This document shows, piece after piece, positions 9,752 to 19,264 of a stretch of DNA of 38,680 nt; the stretch's first letter is position 1; every line of letters starts with the position of its first letter. Source of the stretch: Salinicoccus luteus DSM 17002. Lineage in GTDB: Bacteria; Bacillota; Bacilli; Staphylococcales; Salinicoccaceae. Under the pieces are notes generated by a model. The model was not told where the DNA came from and made no database searches. It worked only from the letters and a program-made list of their open reading frames with translations. The position numbers were made by a program, and so were the translations under genes. Location of the stretch: positions 1 through 38,680 of the forward strand of contig NZ_JONV01000013.1 of NCBI RefSeq assembly GCF_000712035.1, given 5' to 3'.

Positions 9752-10988
9752 CCGTAAACTCCTTTTCAATAAGTAATCGGCTGTTCTTTTCCTTGTTACC
9801 CATTATATTATAAATTTCACCCAGTGCAATAATTTGGTGGTCCGAATCCAGGATGACCGGCAATTTTTCCCGCTCCTCCCTCGGAATTTTCCCGTCGATG
9901 AAAATGCGGGAAAGCTTCTTGGTCCCTGTACCGGGTATCTTCATGCGGTCTCCGGCTTTCTTCGTCCGCACCGTGAGTGGATATTGGTCTGCTGCGAGCC
10001 TGGTGGTGATCCTGTACCCGTTGAAGGCATAACTGCCATCCCTCTCAATCCGCAGGATACCCACATTTTCATCCTTACCCTGTTTTCTGGTGATGTGATC
10101 ATATGATATGACTATCCTTGCCTTGCCGGCCTCAAACGAAGCATTTGCCGTGTCCGAGGCGATGACCGCCATTATTTCTTCGATGTACCGGCGCCTCAGC
10201 TCCACTCCCCCGGCCTTCAGCCAGGTCTGCATGATGTAGAGCCTGATGATGTGCTTCTCGGCGTTGAAGGCGTGCCGCGGGAGGGTCTTCGACCGCCCTT
10301 CCAGAAAAGCCTCCGCTTTGGCTTTCAGGATCTCATCAATGTCAGCCATATCATCGCGCAGACGGATCAGATGGCTTTCCTGCAGGTTTACACTCTCTTT
10401 GATGGGAGGCATGAGGCGGTGCCGGATATAATTCCTTGTATAGTCGGTGCGGCTGTTTGTTTCGTCTTCGAAATAGACGATGCCATGATGCCGAGCGTAC
10501 GCAGCGATGTCTTCCCGCGATACACCAATCAATGGGCGGACGACCCTGTAGGTCTCCATATCCCGTTCAGCTGGGATTCCCATCGCACCCGGGAGATGAC
10601 GTCCGGAAAGGAGGGAGTGGAGAATGGTTTCATACTGATCATCCAGATGATGGGCCGTGAGCAGTATGGTGGCACCATGCCTCTTCATCATGGTGTCGAA
10701 AAACTGGTAACGGGCTTCTCTTGCACGTTCCTGGCTGAATGCATCCGATGGTATGTCCAAAGTCGTCATCTCGCATATATGACCGTACTGCTGTGCCATC
10801 TTCATTATGTATTCCGCCTCTTCAATCGAAGCTGTCCGCTGTCCATGGTTCACATGGAGAAGGATCAGCTGTCCGGAGGCGTATGCCTGTGTTGTCCTGA
10901 GTACATGATACAGCACCATCGAGTCCATCCCACCCGATATTGCAAGGGCGATCGTTTCATCCTGTTTCCATGGCCTGAAGAGCTCCAT
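9735..10988 (-). CDS. tilS: tRNA(Ile)-lysidine synthetase
   Basis: Modifies C34 of the CAT-anticodon tRNA-Ile to lysidine with ATP and lysine, so that it reads AUA. The PP-loop SGGMDS is at 18-23. The C-terminal substrate-binding region contains KAGDRMKIPGTGTKKLSRIF. It has 417 residues, within the family range. AGGGTG lies a few bases ahead of the ATG. A terminator hairpin sits immediately upstream, leaving little room for a separate promoter. Confidence 0.96.
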   Translation of the reverse strand: MELFRPWKQDETIALAISGGMDSMVLYHVLRTTQAYASGQLILLHVNHGQRTASIEEAEYIMKMAQQYGHICEMTTLDIPSDAFSQERAREARYQFFDTMMKRHGATILLTAHHLDDQYETILHSLLSGRHLPGAMGIPAERDMETYRVVRPLIGVSREDIAAYARHHGIVYFEDETNSRTDYTRNYIRHRLMPPIKESVNLQESHLIRLRDDMADIDEILKAKAEAFLEGRSKTLPRHAFNAEKHIIRLYIMQTWLKAGGVELRRRYIEEIMAVIASDTANASFEAGKARIVISYDHITRKQGKDENVGILRIERDGSYAFNGYRITTRLAADQYPLTVRTKKAGDRMKIPGTGTKKLSRIFIDGKIPREEREKLPVILDSDHQIIALGEIYNIMGNKEKNSRLLIEKEFTDEPEK

Positions 10989-11002
10989 ACTCTCACCCTT
11001 CT

Positions 11003-11035
11003 CAAAATAAAATAAGACGATTACTGGAATCGTCT
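11003..11035 (-). terminator. Terminator between yabR and tilS
   Basis: AGACGATT/AATCGTCT with a five-base loop, followed on the minus strand by TATTTTATTTT. It begins 10 bases after the yabR stop and ends about 14 bases before the tilS start. Confidence 0.8.
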
Positions 11036-11045
11036 ATATGCCTAT

Positions 11046-11426
11046 TTATTTTTTGCCTCTTCCACCACGACGTGATTCGGTCTGTCTCTTGATTGTAGAC
11101 ATACGGTCTTCGCTGTCTTTCAGGAAGCTTGAAAGTTTCTTTTCGAAGTCTTCAGGAGACGGATCCTTGCGTGGTTTCGGCTTAGGTTTTGGATCTTTGG
11201 CTTTTTTGATGGACAGACTGATTTTGCCGTCATCACCAACGGATAGGACCTTCACTTCAACTTCTTCGCCTACACTAAGGTGCTCATTGATATCCTCTAC
11301 ATACTGATCTGCAACCTCACTGATGTGAACGAGTCCTGTCTTACCTCCCGGCAATTGGACAAATGCACCGAAATTCTTTATACCCGTGACTTTCCCTTTT
11401 ACTTTACTGCCCACTTCAACTGACAT
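11046..11426 (-). CDS. yabR: S1-domain RNA-binding protein (YabR/GSP13 type)
   Basis: A single S1 domain occupies residues 1-75 (VGSKVKGKVTGIKNFGAFV, then GLVHISEVAD). A basic, proline-rich tail (KDPKPKPKPRKD) and RRGGRGKK at the end follow. The family associates with ribosomes and general stress. It lies after divIC, the normal place. The Shine-Dalgarno GGGAGG is 13 bases from the ATG, unusually far; the in-frame ATT two codons upstream would have ideal spacing. Precise role is not established from the sequence. Confidence 0.92.
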   Translation of the reverse strand: MSVEVGSKVKGKVTGIKNFGAFVQLPGGKTGLVHISEVADQYVEDINEHLSVGEEVEVKVLSVGDDGKISLSIKKAKDPKPKPKPRKDPSPEDFEKKLSSFLKDSEDRMSTIKRQTESRRGGRGKK

Positions 11427-11477
11427 GTTAATATATTATCCTCCCAATTATCATTTAATCTTCTTCCATCATATCAT

Positions 11478-11517
11478 TAAAAAGAAAAATAATCATTACA
11501 TTATTGTAATGATTATT
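11478..11517 (-). terminator. Terminator of divIC
   Basis: Thirteen-base-pair stem AATAATCATTACA/TGTAATGATTATT with loop TTAT. It overlaps the divIC stop codon and is followed on the minus strand by TTTCTTTTT. Confidence 0.9.
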
Positions 11518-11899
11518 CCCCATCTTCCTCTTTTTCCGCTTCCTCCAGATTGGAGAGGTTGAAGACGATCTCCCCCTCTTCCGAAAGGAAGAATTCACTG
11601 CGTGCTATACGTGTAATATAGTCATCATCATTCAGCTGCCTGATCTGCTGTTCCAGATCCTCTGCTTCGGTTTTGCGTTCGTCGAGCACTACCTGGGCCT
11701 GGACCAGCTCTTCATGTATCAGCTGATTCTGGTTCTTCTGGTTAAAGGCAATGATGAGAAGAATTCCGACCACCAGCAGCAGCATGCTGCCGAATAGCAG
11801 GGTCCGCCTCTTTGCCACACGATTTTCATCCTGTTTCGTTTTCTTTTCTTTTTCACGTTTTCTAGTGTAATTGTTAATGACTTTAACAACTTTACTCAC
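11513..11899 (-). CDS. divIC: Septum formation initiator DivIC
   Basis: Bitopic division protein that partners FtsL and DivIB at the septum. It has 128 residues: a basic cytoplasmic N-terminus (1-32), one membrane segment (about 34-52), a coiled coil (about 58-92) and an acidic C-terminus outside the cell. The start is GTG, preceded by GAGGGTG. It follows rqcP by 62 bp, and a terminator overlaps its stop. Confidence 0.94.
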   Translation of the reverse strand: MSKVVKVINNYTRKREKEKKTKQDENRVAKRRTLLFGSMLLLVVGILLIIAFNQKNQNQLIHEELVQAQVVLDERKTEAEDLEQQIRQLNDDDYITRIARSEFFLSEEGEIVFNLSNLEEAEKEEDGE

Positions 11900-11961
11900 G
11901 GCACCACACCCTCAATTTGTCCGTTGTCTACCTTTAAAATACACTATAAACGTGCTGTTTG

Positions 11962-12237
11962 CTAGAGAAAACTGGAATCCTTTTCAATTTTCTGTTCTTT
12001 TATTATACGGTACATGCGGTCGGCGTCTTCCTTTTTCGCATGCGCCCCAAGCTGCACCACTTCCAGCGTGACGATTTTCCTGCCAAATTCTATCTCGACG
12101 ATGTCCCCGACAGAAAGGTCCGTTCCTGCTTTTGCCGCTCTGTCATTGACCTTCACCCGGCCTTCATCGCTGATTTCCTTGGCGAGTGTACGCCTTTTGA
12201 TCACCCTGGATACTTTCAGGAATTTATCAAGTCTCAT
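11962..12237 (-). CDS. rqcP: S4-domain RNA-binding protein RqcP (YabO/Hsp15 family)
   Basis: A small S4 domain (MRLDKFLKVSRVIKRRTLAKE at the N-terminus, then GRVKVNDRAAK). In B. subtilis the orthologue works with RqcH to add alanine tails to nascent chains on stalled 50S subunits. It has 91 residues. GGAGG lies eight bases ahead of the ATG, and it overlaps mazG by 11 bp. The neighbours pth, mfd and mazG are also quality-control genes. Confidence 0.93.
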   Translation of the reverse strand: MRLDKFLKVSRVIKRRTLAKEISDEGRVKVNDRAAKAGTDLSVGDIVEIEFGRKIVTLEVVQLGAHAKKEDADRMYRIIKEQKIEKDSSFL

Positions 12238-13405
12238 CCCTGTCCCCTCCTTCTTTTAGAATATCTTCCAGCGCACGTTCATGATGGATCGTCTCCTTCA
12301 TCCATTCCAATACAATTTCACCGTATGCCTTCTCGTACTTCACCTTCTCCTTCTTGCCTTCTTTCGCCTTCGCCTCGGACCATACCCGGCTCAGGTCATC
12401 AAGCGATTCCACCGATGCTTCACCGAACACATGCGGGTGGCGTCTGACGACTTTGGCATTCAGGCTGTCCAGCACATCGTAGAAGTCGAAGTATCCGTTC
12501 TTCTTGCCTATGGCACTATGGAGGGCAACTTGAAGGAGGATGTCTCCAAGCTCCTCGACGATTGCATCATCATCCTGCCTCTCAATCGCTTCAATCAATT
12601 CATACGACTCTTCAATCAGATGGCGTTCAATCGATTCATGCGTCTGCACCTTATCCCACGGACACCCCTCTTCACTGACAAGTATATCAAATATTTCCGT
12701 CATATGATGGATGTCACGCTGTGCCATGCTGCTGTCCTCGACACGGGGGATGTAGAGGCAGAGGAGGTTGCTCTGTACGTCCAGGTGATCGATCTCATGA
12801 AGCGCCATGCTGTGGATCTGTTCTTCAGCACTGCCCGCAGCGTCCACGATCTTCACTCCGGTCTCTGCCGGATAATAGTCCAAGAGGGAGATTTTGGCCT
12901 CCCCGAGGCTGTACTGGTCATAGACCTGTGTAATCAGCGTATGCTGACGGTAGTCCAGCTCTCCTGCTTTGAAACTCGTCCCATCCAGCACCTGGAACCC
13001 TTCGTTGACAGGGATTTTGAGCGTGGTGATGACCGCGTCGATGAAGCTATGGCCGCCGGATATTGCCAGTGCCACTTCCCCATTCCTCTCCCGCTCGATC
13101 AGAAGTTCCGTCGTCGTTTCATAGAAGAGGGGATGCCCCGGTACCGCATAGAGCACATCCCCCTGCTCCGCTTCTTCCATGAGCGCTGCCACTATGGCCT
13201 CATAGGTGGATTCGAAAGTCCCATGCTGTTCATACATGTGGTCGAAATCAACCAGTTCCACTCCAAGCTCAGCCAGAGCCGAAACCGCCGGATGATCCTT
13301 CGTCCGCAGGTGGATGCGGCCGGCATTTTCCAGGCGGCGCCATATACCGAGCGGCATCTGATCAAGGTCTGAGCTTCCGAGGCCGATTATTTCTATTTTC
13401 TTCAT
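12227..13405 (-). CDS. mazG: MazG family protein: tetrapyrrole methylase-like domain plus NTP pyrophosphohydrolase
   Basis: Residues 1-215 form a tetrapyrrole methylase-like domain (IIGLGSSDLDQMPLG; YAVPGHPLFYE). A single MazG domain at about 230-350 has CPWDKVQTHES, the metal-binding EESYELIEA and EELGDILLQV, and the expected VVRRHPHVFG. It presumably hydrolyses non-canonical NTPs; the role of the N-terminal domain is unknown. At 392 residues it matches the staphylococcal form and is shorter than B. subtilis YabN. Its ATG overlaps the mfd stop (ATGA). The spoVB-like flippase gene found between the two in relatives is missing. Confidence 0.93.
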   Translation of the reverse strand: MKKIEIIGLGSSDLDQMPLGIWRRLENAGRIHLRTKDHPAVSALAELGVELVDFDHMYEQHGTFESTYEAIVAALMEEAEQGDVLYAVPGHPLFYETTTELLIERERNGEVALAISGGHSFIDAVITTLKIPVNEGFQVLDGTSFKAGELDYRQHTLITQVYDQYSLGEAKISLLDYYPAETGVKIVDAAGSAEEQIHSMALHEIDHLDVQSNLLCLYIPRVEDSSMAQRDIHHMTEIFDILVSEEGCPWDKVQTHESIERHLIEESYELIEAIERQDDDAIVEELGDILLQVALHSAIGKKNGYFDFYDVLDSLNAKVVRRHPHVFGEASVESLDDLSRVWSEAKAKEGKKEKVKYEKAYGEIVLEWMKETIHHERALEDILKEGGDRDET

Positions 13406-16400
13406 ACTGCTTCCTCCATTCTGCTATCCTGCACTGCCTCCAATATGTCGACAAGCTGGGACACATCCCGGCTGCGGATCGTGATCCTCATCTCCCCGTC
13501 CTGCACGGATATGTTCATGATGCGTCCATACTCCTGCGTATCCATGAACAGTTTCTCACCGTCAATCTGGCCGGTCGCCTGCTTTGAGACATGAAGATAG
13601 AAATTGCGCTTATCCTCTTTGACATGATAGATGCCGAACATCAGTGCATGGACCTTGATCCGTACGAGCTGCAGCAGACGCTCCACTTCCACCGGATATT
13701 CACCGAATCGGTCCAGAAGTTCATCTTCGATATCACGCACTGCTTCTATCGACTCCGCCTTCCTCAGCCGTTTGTAGATGTCAATCTTGGATTGCTCATG
13801 GGAGATATAGGAGGCCGGGATATAGGCATCCAGCGTCACATCGATCGGTATGTTGACCGGTTCCGGTTCCGGCTCCTCACCCTGCTTCTCCTTGACTGCC
13901 GTCTCCAGCATTTCGGAATAGAGTTCGTAGCCGACCGAATCGATGAACCCGGACTGGTGTTTCCCAAGCAGGTTGCCTGCGCCGCGGATGTTCAGGTCGC
14001 GCATCGCAATTTTGAAGCCACTGCCGAGCTCCGTATATTCCTTGATCGCTTCAAGCCTTTTTTCAGCCACTTCGGTCAGCACCTTATCAGGCTGATGGAA
14101 GAGATAGGCATAACTGATGCGGTTGCTCCGCCCTACACGGCCGCGCAGCTGATAGAGCTGGCTCAGTCCGAAGCGGTCGGCATCCTCGATGATCAGGGTA
14201 TTTGCATTCGGGACATCGACACCCGTCTCGATGATTGTTGTGGTGACGAGGACATCATACTCGCCATTGACGAAAGCCATCATCGTCTCCTCCACTTCCT
14301 TTTCATTCATCTTGGCATGCATGACACCCACTTCTGCATCAGGCACCATGGCTTCAACGTGCGCCTTTTTCTGATAGATCGTGTCCACACGGTTATGCAG
14401 GTAGAATACCTGGCCGTCGCGTGCGAGCTCCCGCTCTATCGCCTCCCGCACAAAATCCGCCTGGTATTCGAGCACATACGTCTGGACCGGGAAACGGTTC
14501 TCTGGGGGCGTTTCGATGACGGAAAGGTCCCTTACCCCAGAGAGGCTCATATGCAGCGTCCTTGGAATCGGCGTTGCAGTCAGCGTCAGCACGTCCACAT
14601 TGGTCCTCAGCTGTTTGATCTTCTCCTTGTGACGGACACCGAAGCGCTGCTCCTCATCGACGACAAGCAGCCCAAGGTCCTTGAACTGGACATCCTTCCC
14701 GAGGATCTTATGCGTACCGACCACGATATCGACGGTCCCCTTCTTCAGACCCTCCTTCGTCTTCTTCAGCTGTCCCGGAGTCCGGAAACGGCTCATCATA
14801 TCCACATTGACCGGGAAATCTTCGATGCGCTCAATGATATTTTCGTAATGCTGGGCTGCGAGTATGGTCGTCGGCACAAGGAAAGCCACCTGTTTGCCAT
14901 CCTGCACCGCCTTGAAGGCTGCACGTATCGCGACTTCCGTCTTGCCGTAGCCGACATCCCCACAAAGCAGCCGGTCCATCGGACGCAGGGATTCCATGTC
15001 CTTTTTGATTTCATTGATGGAAGCCACCTGGTCGGGCGTCGGTTCATAAGGGAAGCGTTCTTCGAAGGAGGACTGCATATCCGTATCGTCGGAAAAAGAA
15101 AATCCTTCAGCCTGGCTCCTTTCCTGATACAGCTTGATGAGCTCTTCGGCAATTTCATTCACATTGGCTTCGACCTTCGCCTTCGTCTTCTTCCATTCCG
15201 TGCCACCGAGCTTGTGCATCTTCGGCTGACCGTCATCACTGGCGATATATTTCTGCACGAGGTCCATCTGGTCAACCGGGATATACAGCTGGTCGGTACC
15301 TTTATACTGCAGTTTCATATAGTCATTATGGATGCCGCCGACCTCAAGCGTCTCGATGCCGAGGTAGCGCCCCACTCCGTGGTGGACATGCACCACATAA
15401 TCGCCGACATTCAATTCCTGGTATGACTTGATCTTTTCGGCATTGGAGATCTTCTTCGCCCGCTTCTTCTTGCGGGCGGTCTTGTTGTACAGTTCCTTGG
15501 AACCGAGTACAGCCACCTTCATGAAGGGCAGTATAAAACCTTTGGACAGTGTGCCCTGGGTCAGAACGATGCCCGAATCGGTTGGAATCTCTTCGATGTA
15601 GCTCGGTATCTTCAGGTCCTCAAGCAACTGGTGTGTCTTGTCGATTTCATCCTCATCACGGAGGACGATGTTGATCATGTAGCCATCATTCAGCATCCTT
15701 TTGAGGTTTGATGCGAGTATGTCGTACTGCCCATAATAGATTTCAGTCGGCCGCACCGAAATTTTGACGATGTGCCCCATTTCCACAGGCATGCTTTTCG
15801 TAAAGAGGGTGAAATAGGTGCTGCCACGGAGGGAGAGCAGGCGTTCATACTGGCCTTCCAGGAAATTTCCGCCTCCCCTGAACATCCGCCCCGCTTCCAC
15901 CATCGATTCATAGTAGCTGCTGACCGAATTGAATTCCGATTCATAGGCTGCTGCCATATTCTTCACTTCGTCGATGATGACGCGGTGCCCCTCACTGATG
16001 TAGTCGAGTATGGAGATGCCGCGGTCAGTAAGCAGCCTGCTGTAGTGGACGAGATGGTTGAATGTCTGGTCCGGATGCGTGACGGTATCATAGTACTCAT
16101 CCAATGCTTCCATGCCCGCCTGGTCGAGTTTCTCCCGTGTCTCATGGTAGAGGCCCTCTATTTTTTCAAGCAGCTGCTCGCGTTCCCCCCGTTCAATGAT
16201 ATATTCTGCGTGCGGTTCCATTGTAATGGAACTGATGTTTTCAATTGAACGCTGGGTTTCCGGATCGATGGACCTGAGCGAATCGACTTCATCATCAAAC
16301 AGTTCAATCCTTACAAGCTGTTCCGACATGTAGATGTCGATGATGTCACCCCGTACTGCGAAGTCACCGAAGTGGACGGCCTGGTTCATCCTTCTGTAGC

Positions 16401-16872
16401 CGAGGCTCACCAGGTCCTCGATGAACTGGTCGTAATCGAGTATGCTCCCGACTTCAATCGTCTTTTCATAGCTGAGCAGCTTCTCTTTTGGCATCACCGG
16501 CTTCAGCAGCGCATGTACAGGTACGACAAATAGCCCCGGCTCCCCGTGGGCCAGAGCAAAAAGGCTGCTCATCCGCGACTTCATAAACTCCGGACTCTGC
16601 TTGGCATGATTTTCTATCATGATGTCACCGACCGGGAAAGTATGGACATTATCCATCATATCCATCAACGGATTTGCCAACTTTTCCATCTGGTGGTTGT
16701 TCTGGACGAACAGTACAATCGGACGGTCTTCCGCCTGTACCAGTTCATACAGCAATGCCGGTTTGAAGTCATCGTTGATGCCAGTGACCATCATATTCAA
16801 TGCGTCCTTGTGTCCGGCGACTTCAAGGAAGCGTTCATCGTTCTGGATTTTTTGAGATACTTTATCATTCAT
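13402..16872 (-). CDS. mfd: Transcription-repair coupling factor Mfd
   Basis: Removes RNA polymerase stalled at lesions and recruits UvrA. Its 1156 residues cover a UvrB-like N-terminal module, the polymerase-interaction domain near 490 ([15 protein letters not shown]), a helicase core with Walker A GDVGYGKT near 640 and DEEQRFG near 739, then [12 protein letters not shown] near 920 and the C-terminal UvrA-masking domain. It starts with an 8-bp overlap with pth (ATGAATGA) and ends in a 4-bp overlap with mazG. Confidence 0.98.
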   Translation of the reverse strand: MNDKVSQKIQNDERFLEVAGHKDALNMMVTGINDDFKPALLYELVQAEDRPIVLFVQNNHQMEKLANPLMDMMDNVHTFPVGDIMIENHAKQSPEFMKSRMSSLFALAHGEPGLFVVPVHALLKPVMPKEKLLSYEKTIEVGSILDYDQFIEDLVSLGYRRMNQAVHFGDFAVRGDIIDIYMSEQLVRIELFDDEVDSLRSIDPETQRSIENISSITMEPHAEYIIERGEREQLLEKIEGLYHETREKLDQAGMEALDEYYDTVTHPDQTFNHLVHYSRLLTDRGISILDYISEGHRVIIDEVKNMAAAYESEFNSVSSYYESMVEAGRMFRGGGNFLEGQYERLLSLRGSTYFTLFTKSMPVEMGHIVKISVRPTEIYYGQYDILASNLKRMLNDGYMINIVLRDEDEIDKTHQLLEDLKIPSYIEEIPTDSGIVLTQGTLSKGFILPFMKVAVLGSKELYNKTARKKKRAKKISNAEKIKSYQELNVGDYVVHVHHGVGRYLGIETLEVGGIHNDYMKLQYKGTDQLYIPVDQMDLVQKYIASDDGQPKMHKLGGTEWKKTKAKVEANVNEIAEELIKLYQERSQAEGFSFSDDTDMQSSFEERFPYEPTPDQVASINEIKKDMESLRPMDRLLCGDVGYGKTEVAIRAAFKAVQDGKQVAFLVPTTILAAQHYENIIERIEDFPVNVDMMSRFRTPGQLKKTKEGLKKGTVDIVVGTHKILGKDVQFKDLGLLVVDEEQRFGVRHKEKIKQLRTNVDVLTLTATPIPRTLHMSLSGVRDLSVIETPPENRFPVQTYVLEYQADFVREAIERELARDGQVFYLHNRVDTIYQKKAHVEAMVPDAEVGVMHAKMNEKEVEETMMAFVNGEYDVLVTTTIIETGVDVPNANTLIIEDADRFGLSQLYQLRGRVGRSNRISYAYLFHQPDKVLTEVAEKRLEAIKEYTELGSGFKIAMRDLNIRGAGNLLGKHQSGFIDSVGYELYSEMLETAVKEKQGEEPEPEPVNIPIDVTLDAYIPASYISHEQSKIDIYKRLRKAESIEAVRDIEDELLDRFGEYPVEVERLLQLVRIKVHALMFGIYHVKEDKRNFYLHVSKQATGQIDGEKLFMDTQEYGRIMNISVQDGEMRITIRSRDVSQLVDILEAVQDSRMEEAV

Positions 16873-17437
16873 CTACATCACCATTATATTCCGTCATCAC
16901 TTCTTCGAATGGCTCCGTTAAAAATGCAGCCGCTGCCTCGGAAGTGCGTGTGATGACCTTTTCTATCAGAGGCTGCTCACTTTTGGGGAACCTGGCAAGA
17001 ACATAGCCGGGTATGGATGCACCAGGGGCAGGACGGTCGATGCCGATTCTGATCCGTTTGTACTTTTCAGTCCCCAGATGCTGGTTGAGCGACTTGATGC
17101 CATTGTGGCCACCGCCACTCCCCTTCTTTCTGAGTCTCAATCTGCCGACAGGCAGATCGAGATCATCATACAGCACCAGAATATCTTCGACATCCACCTT
17201 GTAGTAGTCGAGGAGCGGACGCACACCTTCGCCACTCAGATTCATGAAGGTCTGGGGTTTGACGAGCATCACCTTCTCGCCCTTATGGTAGCCGACGCCG
17301 ATAAGACATTTGAATTTCTTATTCCCCATTTCGATTCCGAGCGTATCAGCCATACGGTCCACGGCCATGAAGCCGATATTGTGCCTTGTGTTGTCATACT
17401 TTTTCCCTGGATTTCCAAGTCCAATCACGCATTTCAT
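16865..17437 (-). CDS. pth: Peptidyl-tRNA hydrolase
   Basis: Releases peptides from prematurely dropped peptidyl-tRNA. GLGNPGKKYDNTRHNIGF (6-23) holds the conserved N and the catalytic histidine H19. Other blocks are KPQTFMNLSGE and the substrate-binding GGGHNGIKSL. The frame is open 19 codons further upstream, but GAGG lies eight bases ahead of the ATG at 17437, giving MKCVIGLG and 190 residues, the usual size. A strong hairpin stands directly upstream, so expression may depend on read-through from rplY. Confidence 0.97.
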   Translation of the reverse strand: MKCVIGLGNPGKKYDNTRHNIGFMAVDRMADTLGIEMGNKKFKCLIGVGYHKGEKVMLVKPQTFMNLSGEGVRPLLDYYKVDVEDILVLYDDLDLPVGRLRLRKKGSGGGHNGIKSLNQHLGTEKYKRIRIGIDRPAPGASIPGYVLARFPKSEQPLIEKVITRTSEAAAAFLTEPFEEVMTEYNGDVDE

Positions 17438-17459
17438 TTCCATCACCTCATACAACGTT

Positions 17460-17486
17460 AAAAAAGGCGATGGGAAATCCACCGCC
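17460..17486 (-). terminator. Terminator/attenuator between rplY and pth
   Basis: Eight-base-pair stem GGCGGTGG/CCATCGCC (one G-T) with a five-base loop, followed on the minus strand by six T residues. It ends 22 bases before the pth start codon, leaving no space for a new promoter. Confidence 0.85.
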
Positions 17487-17502
17487 GTGATCATGCATAA
17501 TA

Positions 17503-18162
17503 TTACTCTTCGTCTTTGTTCTCTTCTTCGGAAGCTTCTTCAGAGTCTTCTGATGCTTCTTCAGAGTCTTCGCCTTCAACCTCTTCGCCCTCTTCGCCTT
17601 CTTCAGGCTCCTCTTTCTGAGGTGGAACGACTGTAACGACCGCTTCTTCATCTTCGTTCTCGATTGTGAAGTTGCCTTTGGAGCGAAGATCGGAAACGTA
17701 GAGCGTATCTCCGATTTCCATATCCTCTACATTGACTTCAAGGGATTCCGGTATATTGTCCGGTGTTGCCGTAACGGAAACTTCGAAGATAGGGTGCTCG
17801 AGCACGCCGCCTTCTTTAACGCCCGCAGCCTCTCCGACGACTTCGATGGCTACATCTACTGTCACTTCGGACTTCATGTTGATTGCTACGAAGTCGATGT
17901 GTGTAATCTGGTTTTTAAGGGAATCGAACTGGTACTCAGTTACCATCACCTTTACCGGTTTGCCGTCGACATCGAGGTCGATGACGCCGTTACGTCCAAC
18001 TTCGCGGATTACTTTGATGAATTCATTTTCATCTACGGCTACAGGAGTGTTCTCCACCTGATAACCATATAGAATTGCAGGAATCTTTCCTGTCGTGCGC
18101 AGTTCAGTTACTTCTGAGCGCTTTGTCTTGCCTTCTCTATTCGTTGTGGCCAAATTTGCCAT
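17503..18162 (-). CDS. rplY: 50S ribosomal protein L25 / general stress protein Ctc
   Basis: Long-form (TL5/Ctc) L25: an N-terminal 5S rRNA-binding domain (about 1-93), a C-terminal beta domain (about 95-180), then a roughly 40-residue, very acidic tail (from [10 protein letters not shown] to the end) built partly of a seven-residue repeat. The family binds 5S rRNA and in Bacillus is a sigma-B stress protein. AGGTGG precedes the ATG. prs lies upstream, as in Bacillus. Confidence 0.96.
   Translation of the reverse strand: MANLATTNREGKTKRSEVTELRTTGKIPAILYGYQVENTPVAVDENEFIKVIREVGRNGVIDLDVDGKPVKVMVTEYQFDSLKNQITHIDFVAINMKSEVTVDVAIEVVGEAAGVKEGGVLEHPIFEVSVTATPDNIPESLEVNVEDMEIGDTLYVSDLRSKGNFTIENEDEEAVVTVVPPQKEEPEEGEEGEEVEGEDSEEASEDSEEASEEENKDEE
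17534..17571. repeat. Short tandem repeat in the rplY tail
   Basis: The 17-base string GCTTCTTCAGAGTCTTC occurs at 17534-17550 and 17555-17571, a 21-bp period. It encodes two copies of DSEEASE in the acidic tail. Copy number could change by slippage in steps of seven codons without breaking the frame. Confidence 0.85.
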
Positions 18163-18227
18163 GGTATAGTTCCACCTTTCATTTACAGACAGTTTTCAAT
18201 ATGTCTTTTAACACATAGCCATGCATA

Positions 18228-18263
18228 ATAATAGCATATTACCCGGGGCTTTGTAAAAAAAAC
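18228..18263 (-). promoter_or_regulatory. Overlapping sigma-A and possible sigma-B promoters of rplY/ctc
   Basis: Sigma-A: TTTACA (18252-18257), 18 bases, TATTAT (18228-18233), with TG one base ahead of the -10. A sigma-B-like pair lies over it: GTTTTT (18258-18263), 13 bases, GGGTAA (18239-18244), against the consensus GTTTAA-N12-15-GGGTAT. ctc is a classic sigma-B gene in B. subtilis. The sigma-B reading is weak because the -35 falls in a T-run. Confidence 0.5.
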
Positions 18264-18277
18264 ATGTTATTTTTCAA

Positions 18278-19252
18278 TTAATTATCAAAGAGTATGCTTA
18301 CGGACTCTTCCTCATAGACGCGGACGATTGCCTGGGCCATCAGTTCACCGACCGAGAGTTCCGTAATCTTGTCGCTTTTCTTCTCTTCAGGCAGCTGGAT
18401 GGAGTTGGTGACGACCAGTTCCTTGATGACCGATTCCTCGATTCTGGAAATCGCCGGTCCTGACAGTACAGGGTGGGTACAGCATGCATAGACTTCTTTG
18501 GCGCCTTTGTCCAGCAGGGCCTGTGCTGCAAGTTTCATTGTCCCGCCGGTATCGATGATGTCATCGATGATGATTGCAGTACGCCCCTCGATTTCTCCAA
18601 CGATGTTCATGACTTCCGCCACGTTCGGTTTCGGGCGCCTCTTGTCGATGATTGCAATCGGAGTCTTCAGACGATCCGCCATCTTGCGTGCACGGGTTAC
18701 CCCGCCATGGTCCGGAGAGACGACGACGACTTCGTCGAAATTGAGGTCCTTGTTCTCCATGAAATAGTCGCTCAGGATCGGCACTCCCATAAGATGGTCG
18801 ATCGGAATGTCGAAGAAGCCCTGAAGCTGCGGTGCGTGGAGATCCAGGGAGATGACACGGTCGGCACCTGCAGTTTCAATCAGGTTGGCAACGAGCTTTG
18901 CAGTAATCGGCTCACGGGAACGGCTCTTTCTATCCTGGCGTGCATAGCCATAGTATGGCATCACGATGTTGATCGTTGCTGCAGAAGCACGCTTCAATGC
19001 ATCGATCATGATCAGCAGTTCCATCAGATGCTCATTGACCGGCTGGCTTGTGGACTGGACCACAAACACGTCGCATCCGCGGACACTTTCTTCTATATTG
19101 ATCTGGACCTCTTCATCGGAAAAACGGTTGACCTGGCATTTCCCCAGTGGAATTCCGATATGATCGGCAATTTCTTCTGCGAGCGGTTCGTTTGCCTTCA
19201 AGGAAAAAAGACGTAGATTTGAGTTCTTATACTGATTGCTAGAAGCTAACAT
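18278..19252 (-). CDS. prs: Ribose-phosphate pyrophosphokinase (PRPP synthetase)
   Basis: Makes PRPP from ribose-5-phosphate and ATP for purine, pyrimidine, His and Trp synthesis. Class I features are [16 protein letters not shown], the catalytic [25 protein letters not shown] and the PRPP loop [13 protein letters not shown]. The frame opens two codons earlier, but GGAGG stands six bases ahead of the ATG at 19252, giving 324 residues. It follows glmU by 12 bp in the same operon. Confidence 0.97.
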   Translation of the reverse strand: MLASSNQYKNSNLRLFSLKANEPLAEEIADHIGIPLGKCQVNRFSDEEVQINIEESVRGCDVFVVQSTSQPVNEHLMELLIMIDALKRASAATINIVMPYYGYARQDRKSRSREPITAKLVANLIETAGADRVISLDLHAPQLQGFFDIPIDHLMGVPILSDYFMENKDLNFDEVVVVSPDHGGVTRARKMADRLKTPIAIIDKRRPKPNVAEVMNIVGEIEGRTAIIIDDIIDTGGTMKLAAQALLDKGAKEVYACCTHPVLSGPAISRIEESVIKELVVTNSIQLPEEKKSDKITELSVGELMAQAIVRVYEEESVSILFDN

Positions 19253-19264
19253 GTTCATCCTCCA

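Noticed and set aside
9735-9769. Longer forms of hpt, cysK, pth, prs, spoVG, veg, ksgA, rnmV, the LytTR gene, the permease and the FMN reductase
   Set aside because: In each case a good Shine-Dalgarno sequence (or, for LytTR, a promoter) lies inside the upstream extension, and the internal start gives the N-terminus usual for the family.
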